DNA of 64,000 nucleotides from Marthasterias glacialis. Lineage: Eukaryota > Echinodermata > Asteroidea > Forcipulatida > Asteriidae. The notes beneath the pieces were generated by a model, which saw only the letters and a program-made list of their open reading frames with translations, had not been told where the DNA came from and ran no database searches. Made by a program: the position numbers and the translations under genes. Positions 1 to 11,614 of this stretch are shown piece by piece. The DNA lies in the NCBI GenBank assembly GCA_911728455.2, contig OU452219.1, forward strand, positions 11,126,397 to 11,190,396. The letters are read 5' to 3'. Numbering within the stretch: position 1 is the first letter of the stretch; each line of letters starts with the position of its first letter.

Positions 1-1698
1 TCCCCCTTTTATCGTGCTGATTGCATACACGTCATGATCCCTGCAGCGGTAACAATCATAGATACATATTTTCGATCATGTCAAAAGGAGACCAGACTAT
101 TTTCTCTATCAGCCTCGGTTTGGTTACGTTAGATTGAATGGAAGAAAACCAAGATGGCCGCCAAAAGTCTGTAGAGATGAATCCATAACCGAATATTCGA
201 GTGCTGTGTGTGCACAATCAACCTTCCATACTTTTTTTAAAACCTCATTTGCTTTTGGTCACAACATTCTACGGTTGGAAAAACCTCGAAGAAATGATTT
301 TAAACACATCCACATTAAGCCCACGGGGAACGAAAAAAGCAATCCATTGCCACAGATTTATTCCTACCAAAATGAGCCATATCCTTGTCCCTATTTAGGC
401 CAATTGAAGGAAAAAACACAGCATCCGTAAGCATTGCAGTATGGGAACAGTATTTAATTTCCCATAGTGGAAAGAAAGTACAGACTTTCGCAGATGAAGC
501 AGAGGCAATACGGGATGATCAGATGGTGACTGACTTATATTGATTTGAAGCCAGAATGCAATCGAAAGAAAAGGGCACCGGACCAATTAACTCTGACGCT
601 TGATTTTGTTTTGTGCATATAATTATATCAGCTTACGCCATTTCAAAATTAGTCTAAAACATTTCGTTGAGCTTCATGATATTAAAAAACAAAATACATC
701 TTTCATGTTATTTATTATCAGGCTTCAATTTCATAATGTACATAATTTCCTAAGCACACAAATATATGTTTTAAATGGCAAAATTAGATAACAAGCTAAA
801 ATACTATATTATTCTATATTTTCAATTATCATGCAAAGTGATTTTTTTCCTATCGAGTGGTCGCTTGATAAATGTTTTGATTATCTTCTTCGTAGCTCAT
901 AGAAATTGGTCCAAAGACTCTATAAACATTTCAACAGATGATGTGAATACTTTACCAAAATTTAAAAAAAAAATATCTTAAAATGTGTCATTTTCAAGGG
1001 ATTAATGATTAGACTTTTTCCCGAGTGAAGCTATGAATTTCGATGAAGTGAGAAGTCCGTGACACTTTACCCTTCGGATTGTGATTTTAAAAAGCAGTTA
1101 ATTTTAAAACTCAATATGGATACTTCGCTGTATTTTTTTTTTAACTCAAATTGTCTGTAATTTTAGCAACCGCGCCTCTTCATTTTGCATCTTAATGTCA
1201 AGACAAGTCAAAACAGACGGAGGTTCCGGTGTGTGTTTACGCACAGAACAATTTTGCAACAAAATACACATATCTTCGGCAGGATGACCAACAAGAAGGG
1301 AAAAAAAGTAATAACGAAAATGACACTCAAAATGATTCACGGTGTGAATCAACAGGAGCCACTGTCAGCAGTATTAAGAGGGAAGATTAAGAGAAATGGT
1401 TGGAGGGGTGTATGCCTTGTCAACACGGAGCCTGCGAATCAAAGTATCCATTCCCGCAGTGGGGCCGGCTGCGGCTGGAAACCAGGCCTTTCACGCATGG
1501 CGTCATTATGTTTGCAAATTTCAGTTAAAACAACCGCCCGTTTAAGAAAACACTCACAAAGTGCGTACAATCTGACAATTAATTTCATGACATTTTGGAG
1601 TATAATTTGCCATTAAAACAAACACTTTAATGATTTGCATGAGGACAACCACATCCACGATAACAGTTAGTTAATTTACCATAGGGTTAAATTAAAAC
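1..1698. other. Intergenic, no gene recognised
   Basis: AT-rich single-copy-looking DNA. The short open frames on both strands (the longest is 143 codons, 1185-1616) have no recognisable domain, no signal peptide and no convincing splice context. Homopolymer A/T runs occur near 965 and 1130. I see nothing functional here. Confidence 0.5.
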
Positions 1699-1995
1699 AA
1701 AGGTCAAAGGTACGAAAGAGAAGATCAAGGAAATGAAATGAAGATGGGCAGGGCACTTAGCAAGAAGGCAAGACAACAGCCTGGACCAAGAGACTCACAG
1801 AATGACAACCAAGGACAGGCAGGAGAAGAAGACGAAGACAACAAAAAGGAGATGGAGAGATGAAATCAGCACATATATGAACTCGGCAAGATAGAGTAAG
1901 AATGACAAGTGCCAGAAGAGAATTGAAATTGCTGGAGAAGGGCTTCATCCAACAAGGGATGCATACATCCTGATGAGGATGATGGTGTTGGAGGC
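1699..1995 (+). pseudogene. Non-LTR retrotransposon ORF2 C-terminal fragment
   Basis: In the frame starting at 1742 the translation begins RWAGHLARRQDNS and later has RRWRDEI. This is the WAGH ... (R/K)RWRD(E/D)I signature found just after the reverse-transcriptase domain near the C terminus of many LINE ORF2 proteins. The preceding codons (1699-1738) read KGTKEKIKEMK, which fits the usual lead-in to that motif. The frame is broken by TGA at 1739-1741, just before WAGH, and by TAG at 1892-1894. The rest of the reverse transcriptase is absent, so this is a dead 5'-truncated copy. The clade (RTE, CR1 or Jockey-like) cannot be decided from such a short stretch. It has no functional link to its neighbours. 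Confidence 0.7.
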
Positions 1996-2655
1996 ATGAC
2001 CGTTTTGACGAATTTGGAATCCGCAAATGGGCATCGTGAAAGAGTCCGACGTCATGCACAAAGTGCTTGGCTTATAACCACACGGCCGTATTGGGGACAC
2101 ACTGCGTTCACTAAACTAAACAACGATTGAACTAGAACAAACGACCGGGGGTTATCATTACTACATTGCGTACATTTCAAAAATGATTCTCCGTCAAAAG
2201 ACATGTAAGAAAATGAAATTACGAGGAGACTGGAAATGAAGATACAAAGGCGTAGGCGCAGGGAGTCAGGGATGATTATTAGCAATCAGTGCAAGTCGAA
2301 GACAGGAGAGGAAGTGGTTTTAAGATAATTTCTGTCTGAATAGTAATGTTAAAGGGAAACGACTCGTTGGTTTTTGGAAAAGTTTAATCTGTAACAACTT
2401 TCTAGTTTATAAAAAAAAAATATTTTAAAGAACACATCTTGCAATCAACAGGTGAAGATTTTGGGGCGAGTTTTAAAGAAAACAAGGAGGCAGTTTATGT
2501 TGTGTCTGGGCCTTTGTATTTATTGTGATTGCTTTAAATTGATATTATTGAACGGTGTTATAAATGCAATTTTCTTGACTGTGACAGTAGGCCTACGTAT
2601 TTCAGACGGATACATTTCTCTGACGGAATGACACATTAATTACTAAGCCTACAGA
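1996..2655. other. Intergenic, possible LINE 3' flank
   Basis: This follows the LINE fragment directly and may include its 3' UTR, but no clear poly(A) end or target-site duplication is visible. No gene is recognised. Confidence 0.35.
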
Positions 2656-3510
2656 GTGATACTTAGCATTTTTTTTTTTTTTTTTTTACCTTTACGGCAT
2701 TCTTCGACACACTGGTCACTGGTATTCAGTGTAATTGACTGGTACCATCTGCACTGCTACCATCCACAATCTTCACTGCTACCTTATGCAGAGTACACCG
2801 TGGTGTACCTGTCCAAACCAAATGTACGAAACAACCTGATGTTTCATTTATTTGGCGGCCTCAAACCCAAAACAGATTTTGGTTTTAGTTGCGTACAGGA
2901 CTACACAACTGTAACAGTTTCCGCTTACAGCCGCCACGGGTACCACCTAAAGCTTAAAGTAGACAGATACGATGGGTGGGTACCAGCTGACGAATACGCA
3001 GCATATGTAGTTACCACCTATGGGTACAACCTATATGTACTTAAGTCTGGTTCCCTGGCCAAAGATTCCCTGACGACTCTTGTTAAAAATCTTAGGTCAG
3101 GCATCATCCAAAGCTAAACATAGATTATGACGCAACATATATAAATATTTATTACTTGTCACCAACGGTGGACGATGTCATTGGACAAAAATGGAGCCCT
3201 GATGACAGGCTTTGTTTTCTTTCAAAAAGCCTGGGATAATTAGCTCGTAAAAATGTTACAAAAATATTCAAATTATAGTGTTGAATTTGTTGGGGGGGGG
3301 GGGGGGAGAGAAAAGAAGAATGATAATGGGATGTGTCTGCAAAATTTTCGAATTTTTATCAACAAAAGAAATGTCCGACCATCAACGACACTGTCCGAAT
3401 GTGGAGGACAACATCGGAGACTTTTGGGTCTGGGAACCAGACTATATGTACTTTGGACGGGTACCACCTACGTGTACGTCAAACGGGTTTGGCATAATAC
3501 GGTATGCTGG
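2656..3510. repeat. GTAC/TACC-rich diverged repeat region
   Basis: The motifs ggtacc, gtacc and tgtac recur far more often than around them. A segment near 3037-3056 (tgtacttaagtctggttccc) is partly inverted near 3429-3449 (gggaaccagactatatgtac), and ggtaccaccta recurs near 2939 and 3459. A 153-codon open frame (2656-3117, plus strand) spans the left part, but it starts at a non-ATG codon in a T-run and resembles no family I know. I read the region as a decayed repeat with a fortuitous open frame. A spliced exon cannot be excluded. Confidence 0.4.
3291..3306 (+). repeat. Poly(G) run
   Basis: An almost pure G run followed by gagag. It is a simple repeat prone to length errors in sequencing. 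Confidence 0.8.
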
Positions 3511-4111
3511 TAGGTGCGTTCGATTAGCTTGCCTGTTCGACTCTCATGCGGGTGAGCCCCAAACAAAGAGCTAACTGAACGCCAACTTCCCCTTGCATTC
3601 GTACCAATGCTTCTTGGAACAGCTGACCGGAACTACTTTCATTGTTAGCATTACGTTTGAAACTCTTCGTGATTCACAAAAAGATCGTAAAAGAATTATC
3701 CTCATGGTGAAACTGCAACAAGCTCCACAGCTTAATACAAAAGTCTACGTCTACGAATAAGAAAATTACAAAATGCTCACAGAGTCGCTGTTTAGGGTGA
3801 ACATGACTTTTTTGTGCGTCAATCTTCTCGAAAGCGTCCTGCTGAATAACAAAAAATGGCGGCCATTAAGAAAATGTGTTCGTCATGACGTCATGCATCG
3901 GGATCAGCCAAAAGTTAAACCTGCACCAAAAGCAGGTTAGTGGGTCTGACCCAGGGTGAGCCACGACAATGACGCCAAACTATACAAACGCACTGGGGTC
4001 AGACCTGGGTCGACCCGGGGAAGCTTGTCTAACGCAACCATTCTAGGTTTACGGACACCACCCAGAGGTGCAATAGACGGCTACCGTACCACTACCGACG
4101 AGAACAGACCT
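3511..4111. other. Intergenic with gggtctgaccc-type palindromes
   Basis: No gene is recognised. Near 3930-3950 and 3989-4012 the motifs gggtctgacccaggg and gggtcagacctggg form an imperfect inverted pair, suggesting a decayed inverted-repeat element upstream of the 4112-4239 hairpin. Confidence 0.35.
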
Positions 4112-4239
4112 GGCCACGTTCGCGCAAGGACCTTTTGTCGATTAGTGGCTTATATTAACTGGTACTCGTCCTCAAAAGCATGTATTGGGTACCAGGCAAC
4201 AGTCGACCTCTAAGGAATGGTCCTTGCGCGAACTTGGCC
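4112..4239. mobile_element. 128-bp inverted-repeat element (MITE-like)
   Basis: The left arm at 4112-4132 and the right arm at 4219-4239 are inverted 21-mers with one mismatch, sharing gttcgcgcaaggacc. The spacer is 86 bp. The structure is that of a tiny foldback or MITE. No target-site duplication is evident, so the true ends could lie outside these arms. Confidence 0.5.
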
Positions 4240-4641
4240 CCTATCTCTGGTTTACAAACATTGACCACCATTTTGTATGGAGGGCCTTGAGTAGCAAAAA
4301 ATTGTATAGACTGGCTTGGCAAAATTTGCCCTTTTAGTGTAAAAAAAACAACTTTTTTCATGAAGTGTAAGTTTACTTTTGTTTTGAATAGTAAATTTTA
4401 ATTATTATTAATGTGGCTGTTAATTTGATAGCATTGTTGGTCAAATAAAAAAAAAACTGATGTATTTGTTGCAGTGAAGGCCGATCGTACTTTTGCAAAC
4501 CACGGTTGCAAAAAACTCGCGGCTGTGGACGTTTCAAAAGAACGGTCAACTGATTGATACCTTAGTAACTCCATGTTCGTGTAATGGTGGGCAAGAGTCA
4601 TGCGTCTGGAAGCGAGATTTACAAGTGCACAGACAAAATAG
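4240..4641. other. Intergenic, no gene recognised
   Basis: AT-rich sequence with poly(A) near 4450. No coding signal or repeat is recognised. Confidence 0.4.
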
Positions 4642-5013
4642 TTCAAGGTGGAATACAAGACTGGTAATCATCAAAAACTGTTTTTATTAGTATCAGTCTC
4701 AACGCTTACTGATGATGAAGTTCAAACCAGTACCAATCTTCAACAGACATATTTCTGTCTGAAATACTGTCAAAGTCAAGAACAGCAGAATTTGAAGACC
4801 TCGATTTTAATTTCGACTGTAACAATTGAAATTAAGGACAATGTGTTTATACATGCTGAAAAGTGTGCACGCTGTTTTTCACTATTTTTTCCTGACTCGG
4901 ACGACGAATTGAGCCCAATTTTTTTTTACAGTTTTTTGTCCATGTATATATTGAATTACACAAAATAAGAACACTTCACTATCAGCTTTACCAATTCTGG
5001 ACTTTACATTTAA
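4642..5013 (+). mobile_element. TTAAAGG-family MITE, copy A
   Basis: A dispersed element that also occurs at 36215-36605 and 54411-54750 in the same orientation. The shared interior is readable across the copies: gatgaagttc ... accag at the left, ctgtctgaaatactgtcaaag in copies A and B (missing from C), then gaatttgaagac, ctgactcggacgac and gagccca. The ends are inverted: the left has caaggtggaatacaagactggta and the right mirrors it as taccaattctggactttac...taa. This copy is more diverged at its termini than the other two. It has no coding capacity. The open frame through it (4648-4968) is incidental. Confidence 0.7.
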
Positions 5014-7397
5014 ATAATTTGAAGTGAAGTTAATAAGCAGCGGGACATAAACAACATCCGTTTAACGTTACAAAACCCATCACACCCTTGTCTCAACCTT
5101 TACGGTTCGGAACACTCCAAAAGAGTACAAAATAAAGACAAATTGAGAAGCAGATATATGAAGTGACAGTTACATGAATTTTATTCGTCTGAAATGAAAT
5201 GAAACAGTTTGATCTGGGCTAAATTCACATGTTGACCACAGTTATTTACAGTTTTTTTTCTGGTGATAGCATCTTCTCTGTAACAATACCGTGCTCCATT
5301 TTGGAACCCACCTCATCACAACTTCAATTATTGTTTGACTTTTAATTTGAAGGTAAGAAGTATTTACACAAACATTTTTTCTTTCGTTTTTTTTTTCAAT
5401 AAATATCTATACGGAATGTAATAAATTATTATTATTTAAACACTTTTCCCTACACCTTTGGGTTGATACCAGAACGTGTACACACAAATAGGACAATCAA
5501 GAAATAGGGATTCACCACACTGCAAATAAACAGCCTTTTATTATTTTTTTTATACGGATCGGTATTAGCACACTTTCTATGATCAGCTTGCGGTGGAAAA
5601 TATATAACAATATGCCTCTATATTTTATATGGCAATCAAATACTTAGCAAAAACAAAGCAAATATTTCTTTGGTACAAGTTGCGTTCATCCTGAGATAAT
5701 GATCATTTTGAAGGAATGTTGTATGAACTGCAAGCTGTTGTCCAGCACTTCTTGGGTTAGCGGTTAAAAATAAACGGTTGCAATTTTGTTCAAGCAAAAC
5801 TGGCAAGCACATTGGGGTAATACAAAAAGTAATTAAATACGATCGAAATGTGCACTGAAATCCGCAAGGGATTTAAGTCATTTTATCAATAAGAGAGAGT
5901 GAATTAAATGCCACATTCAAAAGTACATTTTTTTTTCCAATTTTACTTTTGATCAAGCACAAATTAAAACGACAGCGAGATTTCAACAACTGACCATGTC
6001 CCACCAATAATTTCAGCGAAACAATATTGTGTACTTGACGCTAAAAGGTTTCACCAACAAAGACGAAAAGAAGTAACATTTCCTCGAGTCGTGAATTGTC
6101 ACAAATATTTTGCCCTGAAATACGGGAGGTCTACAGAGCTACCTCGATGCAATTGCATCTCCTCGTAAGAATAGTGCCCCGGGCAGGCCATTAAATACCA
6201 TCTTAGAAGAGTTCTTACGGGCAACTCCTTGAACCCAAGCGTCACCACATACTCTAGAGACACGAATAAATGACAAGCAGACGTATACAACCCAAGACAC
6301 ATACAACCTAGTTACTTCAGGCAACAGAAAACAGGTTCCTTAGTGTACACAACACTCTGTTGTTTGAAAAACAGAATTTTTTTTATGAAGTATAAGATAA
6401 CAATAACAAAATCCAAGTTCTTGAGTACTTTCATTATGGCCCAAGGGAAGGTGAATTTAACATTACCTAAAATCTTATTATTGTTTTATATATTTAAATG
6501 CAGCAACAACAAAAGGAAATAGTCATACAGTTGTGCAGCAACTAAAACCGTATAGGGGTAATTAAAAATGCACTATACAATTTTATTTCAAATTATCAGC
6601 AATTTGGACTTAAAGAATTCATAAAAACTAATTACCCGCTCATTTTCTACGGTGCATTCTCAAAATATTGATATCTTTTGTTCCTCATGGTGGTCGATTA
6701 TTAACGAAAATAAACTTGTTATCACATTGAATGAATGCTGTCTGCCTAGGTATTTAGTACATTGCAAGCACTTCTCCGAAAACAGTTATTCAGGAAACAA
6801 CATTCTAATTTGTTATAATATTCACTGAAGATGTTAAAAAAACATGGAGGATAAGTTGTATTTGAAAACTTAAAGACAGTCTTAAACATGTCTTTAATCG
6901 AATACTTTTGCTTTTTAATCCCCAATCAGCGATCAATTTCATTAATCGCGTGTACCCATGAAACTTAGAAATTAAACCAGAAAGTATTTCAATATTACAT
7001 TTGTTGACAGAAAGGCTTTGAATGAGATATATGTATACCTTGCGGTGAGTTTATGCAACGCAATGGCACCGAATTGCTTTAGAGACAACGAAGCGTATGC
7101 TTATATTCTTCAAGTACGCGAAGACTTCTTTTTGAGAACGAGGCCGGTCGTTTTTTAGCTGCCCAATGGCGGAGATGATTAGTGTTAGTAAGCGCCAAAG
7201 GTGCGATGAACGGCGAGACGTGATTGGATATCTCAGACACCAAAGTTCCTCGTGTCCAGGGCCCCGGTGAAACAACTCCATGACCGACAAGCAAAGTCTT
7301 CTCTCCAATCATCAACATTTTTTACTTCGAAAACAAACAAACAAATCTTTGGGGGAAATCAAAAAGTTGTAGGGGAAAAGTTCTTCCTGGTAGTGTT
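5014..7397. other. 3' flank of the neuropeptide gene, including its 3' UTR
   Basis: No other gene is recognised. The minus-strand 3' UTR must lie in the right part. Possible minus-strand poly(A) signals are ATTAAA at 6914-6919 and 6893-6898 and AATAAA at 6582-6587, and I cannot tell which is used. T-runs and AT-rich filler occur at 5260, 5390 and 5540. Confidence 0.4.
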
Positions 7398-7691
7398 TTA
7401 AAACATATAAAATGCCCGGCAGTTGGTGCCCTCGGCTCCGGGGACCTTTTTGCAGTATTTCATGCAGTTGTCGGTATCGAACCTTGTCATCCAGGTTTTT
7501 CCGCAGTTGATGCAGTTCATGGAACAGCTAGCCTGCGACCGCTGGATCCGGTACAATGCCTCGTCATCTGCGAGTTTCTTCGCGACTTGGTGGGGGTCTT
7601 CGTTTAGAAGTTGCTCTAGTTGGGCAGGGAAGGCGCACGCTACCTGGGCTAGGAGTAGTGCGACAAGACACGAAGCGATGAGTCGGTTCAT
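7398..7691 (-). CDS. Eclosion-hormone-type neuropeptide precursor
   Basis: A complete 97-residue secreted precursor. Residues 1-20 form a signal peptide: positive n-region MNR, hydrophobic core LVALLLAQVACA, and an AxA cleavage site before F21. The spacer F21-K39 ends in a dibasic K38-K39 that could be processed, leaving about 58 residues, close to the size of mature insect eclosion hormone. Six cysteines (56, 60, 63, 76, 80, 91) follow the pattern C-x3-C-x2-C-x12-C-x3-C-x10-C, which is the eclosion hormone spacing with its three disulfides. Insect eclosion hormone signals through receptor guanylyl cyclases to trigger ecdysis. EH-type precursors are also known from sea stars and brittle stars, where the role is unsettled. 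The ATG at 7691 is chosen because it opens the signal peptide and lies 4 nt after a splice acceptor. TAA is at 7398-7400. The reading frame is intact. The alternative is another six-cysteine peptide that shares this spacing by chance. Confidence 0.85.
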   Translation of the reverse strand: MNRLIASCLVALLLAQVACAFPAQLEQLLNEDPHQVAKKLADDEALYRIQRSQASCSMNCINCGKTWMTRFDTDNCMKYCKKVPGAEGTNCRAFYMF

Positions 7692-7694
7692 TTT

Positions 7695-7735
7695 CTGTAT
7701 TTAGTAAGAAGAAGAAGAAGAAGAAAAAAGGTTGA
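7695..7735 (-). promoter_or_regulatory. 3' splice site upstream of the EH-type start codon
   Basis: Read on the minus strand: a long pyrimidine stretch made largely of CTT repeats, then TTACTAA (a good branch-point match), then ATACAG with AG at 7696-7695. The exon then starts AAAATG. This places an intron immediately before the start codon, so the 5' UTR is carried by one or more upstream exons at higher coordinates. Confidence 0.75.
7705..7733. repeat. (GAA)n / (CTT)n microsatellite in the acceptor tract
   Basis: On the plus strand this is a run of gaa triplets ending in gaaaaaag. On the gene strand it supplies the polypyrimidine tract of the acceptor. Length variation here would change tract length. 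Confidence 0.8.
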
Positions 7736-8094
7736 AATAAATTGGTATGAAATTACACCTGATTAATGCTAAGCAATTTATTCCCATTGCTGTTTTTCCA
7801 CACCTGTCACCCAAACACCTTGTACCATCGGACTATGATCTCGCCGCGCCATTTTCCCCAGCCTGTCTTTGCTTGTTGATGTGACTGGACGACACGGCTG
7901 TCAATGGGAACGAGGTTAGATACTTAGATTTTCAGAACAATGGTATTACTGAGTTTCTTCAAACAGTTGATCCATGATGTGGTTGAGAAGGCTTTGAAGA
8001 AATTCAGATTATACATATCGAAACGTCGGTTTTATACTGACCAAATATTATCTGTTGAGGTTTTCATTTTACAAGTACAATATTTAAAGCGCAA

Positions 8095-8400
8095 ACTTTT
8101 TCGATAGAGTGCCTGGATTCCATTTCGTAGTCCGTTTACATTTCCGTGATTAATTCCGTTCCTGTCTCTTAACTCCGCTCCCTTTCATGCACTCTATGAT
8201 TATGTCTTCGAAGTTACTGTTCGGTGTACATTTTTGCGATAGTGTTAGGTCTTCTTTCTTTCTCTGTCCATTCTTATTTCAGTTAGATTATATTTCGATT
8301 CGTAGTCGGTTTTTCATTTCTGTTTGTATTCCGTTTCGATATCTATTTATTTTATTCAGTTTTCTTTACACACATTTCCATGTTTTTAAAAAGGATAATG
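8095..8400 (+). repeat. Pyrimidine-rich TTCCGTTT-type diverged repeat
   Basis: Variants of attccgtttc, tttcgtagtc and catttccg recur many times, giving a C/T-biased plus strand. It looks like a decayed minisatellite. A related cluster (tattcccg, tccgtattccg) appears near 39921-39965. Confidence 0.45.
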
Positions 8401-10106
8401 GTCGGTGTGCATTTCAACCAGATTTTGACCCACCCTAATATTCATTTTCTCATTTCAGTAATGGAGACAGAACGGCTTCGTCAGAACACTTAGATTAATG
8501 TTTAGCACATTTCTACGCGGATAGCATACGTCATTTAAAAACGGAAATCTGAAATACACATTTCTGCGTCAGTATGAAGTGTTCCTCTTTCAGCCAATTA
8601 TGTTTTAACTTAAAGTTGCGCAGGCAGAAAGCAAATGTCATGACACTCCGCTGAAATGAGCCCCCAGATATTTCTGCATTATTACCCCCAGGAAAATGGG
8701 TATGATGCAAACGTTCTATCTTCATTCACAATGTAGTACACAACCTGGAGAAAGCACGCATACATTCATGCTATAGTATACTCTTGTATTTGATTAATTC
8801 CTGAAACAATATGACTTTATAACCCTTCCGTCTAATCACATTACACACAAACCGAGTCTAGGCTACGTAGTGTAATCTTCAGTTCATGTTTGACAAATAC
8901 AATAATTGCCTTTCGACCATTCCACGTATACGGAAGCCCTTAGCTTAATTCTGTAATTGACTTTTCGGGTTACATTCTTTTATGTGCAGATTGCGTTCTT
9001 GATAGGACTCGGTGGCAGCAGCCAGTGCATTGTTGTTCACCGCTATCTCGACTAGATTTCTATATCAGAGATCCTTGAGTGTCAAAAGCAGCTGCATCTG
9101 AGTATACAGTGTCGTCTCATATGTCTTGACAATGAAGATTGAATATACTAGTCTCAGGACGTGTTTATTAATACGCTAACAAGATTGTATTTCTATGATT
9201 TCAGAGGGAGACTTGCCCCTCAGGGGAAAAAAAATAATCGCCGTAATTATCCAAAGTGTCATTTTCATGGTTAGATTTTGGATGATGGGGCATGATTCCA
9301 GTGTACAGGAGCACTCGTGAGTACTAATTCTCATTTTACACAACAGGGACCAGACTCACTAACAAGTTTCCCTTCCAGCCTCGGTTTGAATCCTCCGCCA
9401 TATTGCAGGTCCGTATAGACCACGTAACCTTTGTGTACAAAAGGAATGACCATGTACATTCCAAGGCCTTTCTGGCAGGCAAGATACTGCACTGGTCACA
9501 TGGGAAATTTTACATTTCGTGTCATAATTTCCACATAAATTGAAGATTTATAAAATAACAACTGCACAAGTTTTGAGATGTGCCCCCTTTCTTCATATCA
9601 AAAGTTGATACAAATCAGAAAGTGCAATCTCCAACTAAAAGTAAAATGTGTTTTCTTCAACTGAGCTGTGTACAAAACGTGTCTGCAGGAAATCTAGGCC
9701 CCGCGGCCCTTTTGTAAACATGTGATGTCACAGGTCACATGGTCTATATTATCAGAGATAACATTCAGTTCTGTTTTGCGTATAAATGGGTTTAGAATCT
9801 TGTAGACAATGTAACGTGCTGACCAATAAAAAGACTTATATTACAACAAAGACTTATGTTGAACACAGACAAGTTTTGCTGAAAAATAGTAAGTAATTTA
9901 AGCAATTACCACACCTGTCCCCCCAAAAAACCAATATAATATCAATAGTGTTGAAAACTTATATGTATGTGTTTAATCTCTGAGCAACACCCCGTTAAAG
10001 TGAAAACTGAAGGCCAGAACAATTTGTTCATTAATGTATGTTTTGGTGAGATTAAAACACACGTGGAGGAAACTGGACGGAGTTCCAGAAGTGTCATGCG
10101 GTATCA
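8401..10106. other. Intronic, no feature recognised
   Basis: Mixed-composition DNA without coding signal. No repeat family was identified with confidence. Confidence 0.35.
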
Positions 10107-10270
10107 CCAAGTCGACTTATGTTGTGAAATAATGTCGACTTGTCGTTATAACGTATTTTCGCCAAGATGACTTATTTTAAAAGGAAGTCACCTTACAGCG
10201 TTAGTTTTAGTGAATAGTCTTGGCAAGATCAGTCTTACCACGATAAGTTATTTTCAGTTTATTTTATACC
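10107..10270. repeat. AAGTCGACTT-type diverged repeat
   Basis: Motifs accaagtcgacttatg, aatgtcgacttg, caagatgactta and aagtcacctta follow one another. They resemble the gatgtcgacatc array at 36.99-37.37 kb in composition and palindromic style, but are more degraded. Confidence 0.4.
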
Positions 10271-10867
10271 GAAAGTCTTCTTTGGTAAATAAATCTCAGA
10301 AGCTGACTTCTTAATTCTCGTTGAGCTCGGCGTACCGATATAAATGGAAACATGTACATACTACTAATAATAATAATAATAATGAAGTAAAAAAAATCTA
10401 TAGACAAAAAAACGATAATTTTCTGAGAGAAGAGCACCATGCAATCAATGCAATGTGAATCTTATCAAGCCTGTCTCAAACATGAAGAGCTGTCGCTACA
10501 ACCCCTTTGAAACGGCTGACAAATTGCTTCTGTTGTTACGGTTTTAGGGCATGTTTTCATGCATAGCGTACATGACGATTAGCCAAGAACTCGGTTTGAG
10601 CGCCATTAACCCCCTCCGAGTATGTAGGGCATGCCGTCCAAACGATACGCCCCTAATCAGGTTAATGCAACCCTTGTAAATAGAGCAACGTTGAAGTAAT
10701 GCAAAAATAATTGGTACGTATGTTGGGTGAAAATGGGATATTGGCTTTCCCCTCGCGAATGCTTTCCTTCTCATTCGTTTTTGTGCCGTATCCATTCTGT
10801 TTGTATAGATACCGTGCAGTATATTATGTTAGGCCTATTTGTGGACACTATGCATTATACAGACGCT

Positions 10868-11096
10868 GTAGACACCATGCAGTATAGAAGAGATCTTTTG
10901 ATGCGTCATGAACTTCACTACGGTAGCGATATTGGGCCGTGTCCGAATTAACGACTTTGACAGCAGGGGATGTCATGGCCTATAGCGCGGTATTGCTCGC
11001 ATAACGACGCTTGTAGAAACCATGTGGTAAAAAACTGTCAGCCGTAGATACCATGCAGTACAGTTATAGATCTTTTTGATGCGTCATGAACTTTCA
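10868..11096 (+). repeat. Tandem duplication, period about 176 bp
   Basis: The stretch at 10868-10919 (gtagacaccatgcagtata ... gatgcgtcatgaactt) is repeated at 11044-11095 (gtagataccatgcagtaca ... gatgcgtcatgaactt) with about 85-90 percent identity by eye. The block following copy 1 (attgggccgtgtccgaatta) has a weak echo near 11166. Confidence 0.6.
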
Positions 11097-11614
11097 AGAG
11101 ATAATGTGAAGTTCATCTCATGGCGCCAAAATATCACGCAAGATGCACAGAGGACTTTAGAGTGTGATATTGAACCGCATCCAGAAATCGATCCGTTTTA
11201 GCTGACATCCAACAAAAAAAACAATTCTCAGTTTTCATCTCAATAAAATCCCAGCAGTATTATTGAGGTGTCACGCTAGGCACAAACGATGAGCTATTTG
11301 TACATTATTTATTTACCCGTCACTCCAAGTAAGGAATTTCCATTTCATTTTGACTGAAATCAAGAAATACAACCTCCAGAAGAGCCGTAGGAATGTCTAA
11401 TTCATGGGGAACAGCCGTGGCGTGGATTTGCCGCAGCAACCAATGGGTTTAATAGGCATATAAACTGCACTATATGACGGCTAATTAAGCTCACATTATT
11501 ACCGTATTAGAGTGATTGGGTGCTTGCAAGTGGAAAAACGGAGTGATCAAAATCTCCGAAGCTGCACCCAACTAGCCATCATCATCATTACTCATTCATA
11601 CTCATTCATGACAT
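11097..11614. other. Intronic, no feature recognised
   Basis: AT-rich. A CCAAT (11440s) next to catataaac (11456-11464) was noted, but the spacing is wrong for a normal promoter. Confidence 0.35.

Noticed and set aside
11436..11466. CCAAT next to catataaac as a promoter
   Set aside because: The CCAAT box is less than 20 bp from the TATA-like word, unlike functional promoters, and no exon follows.
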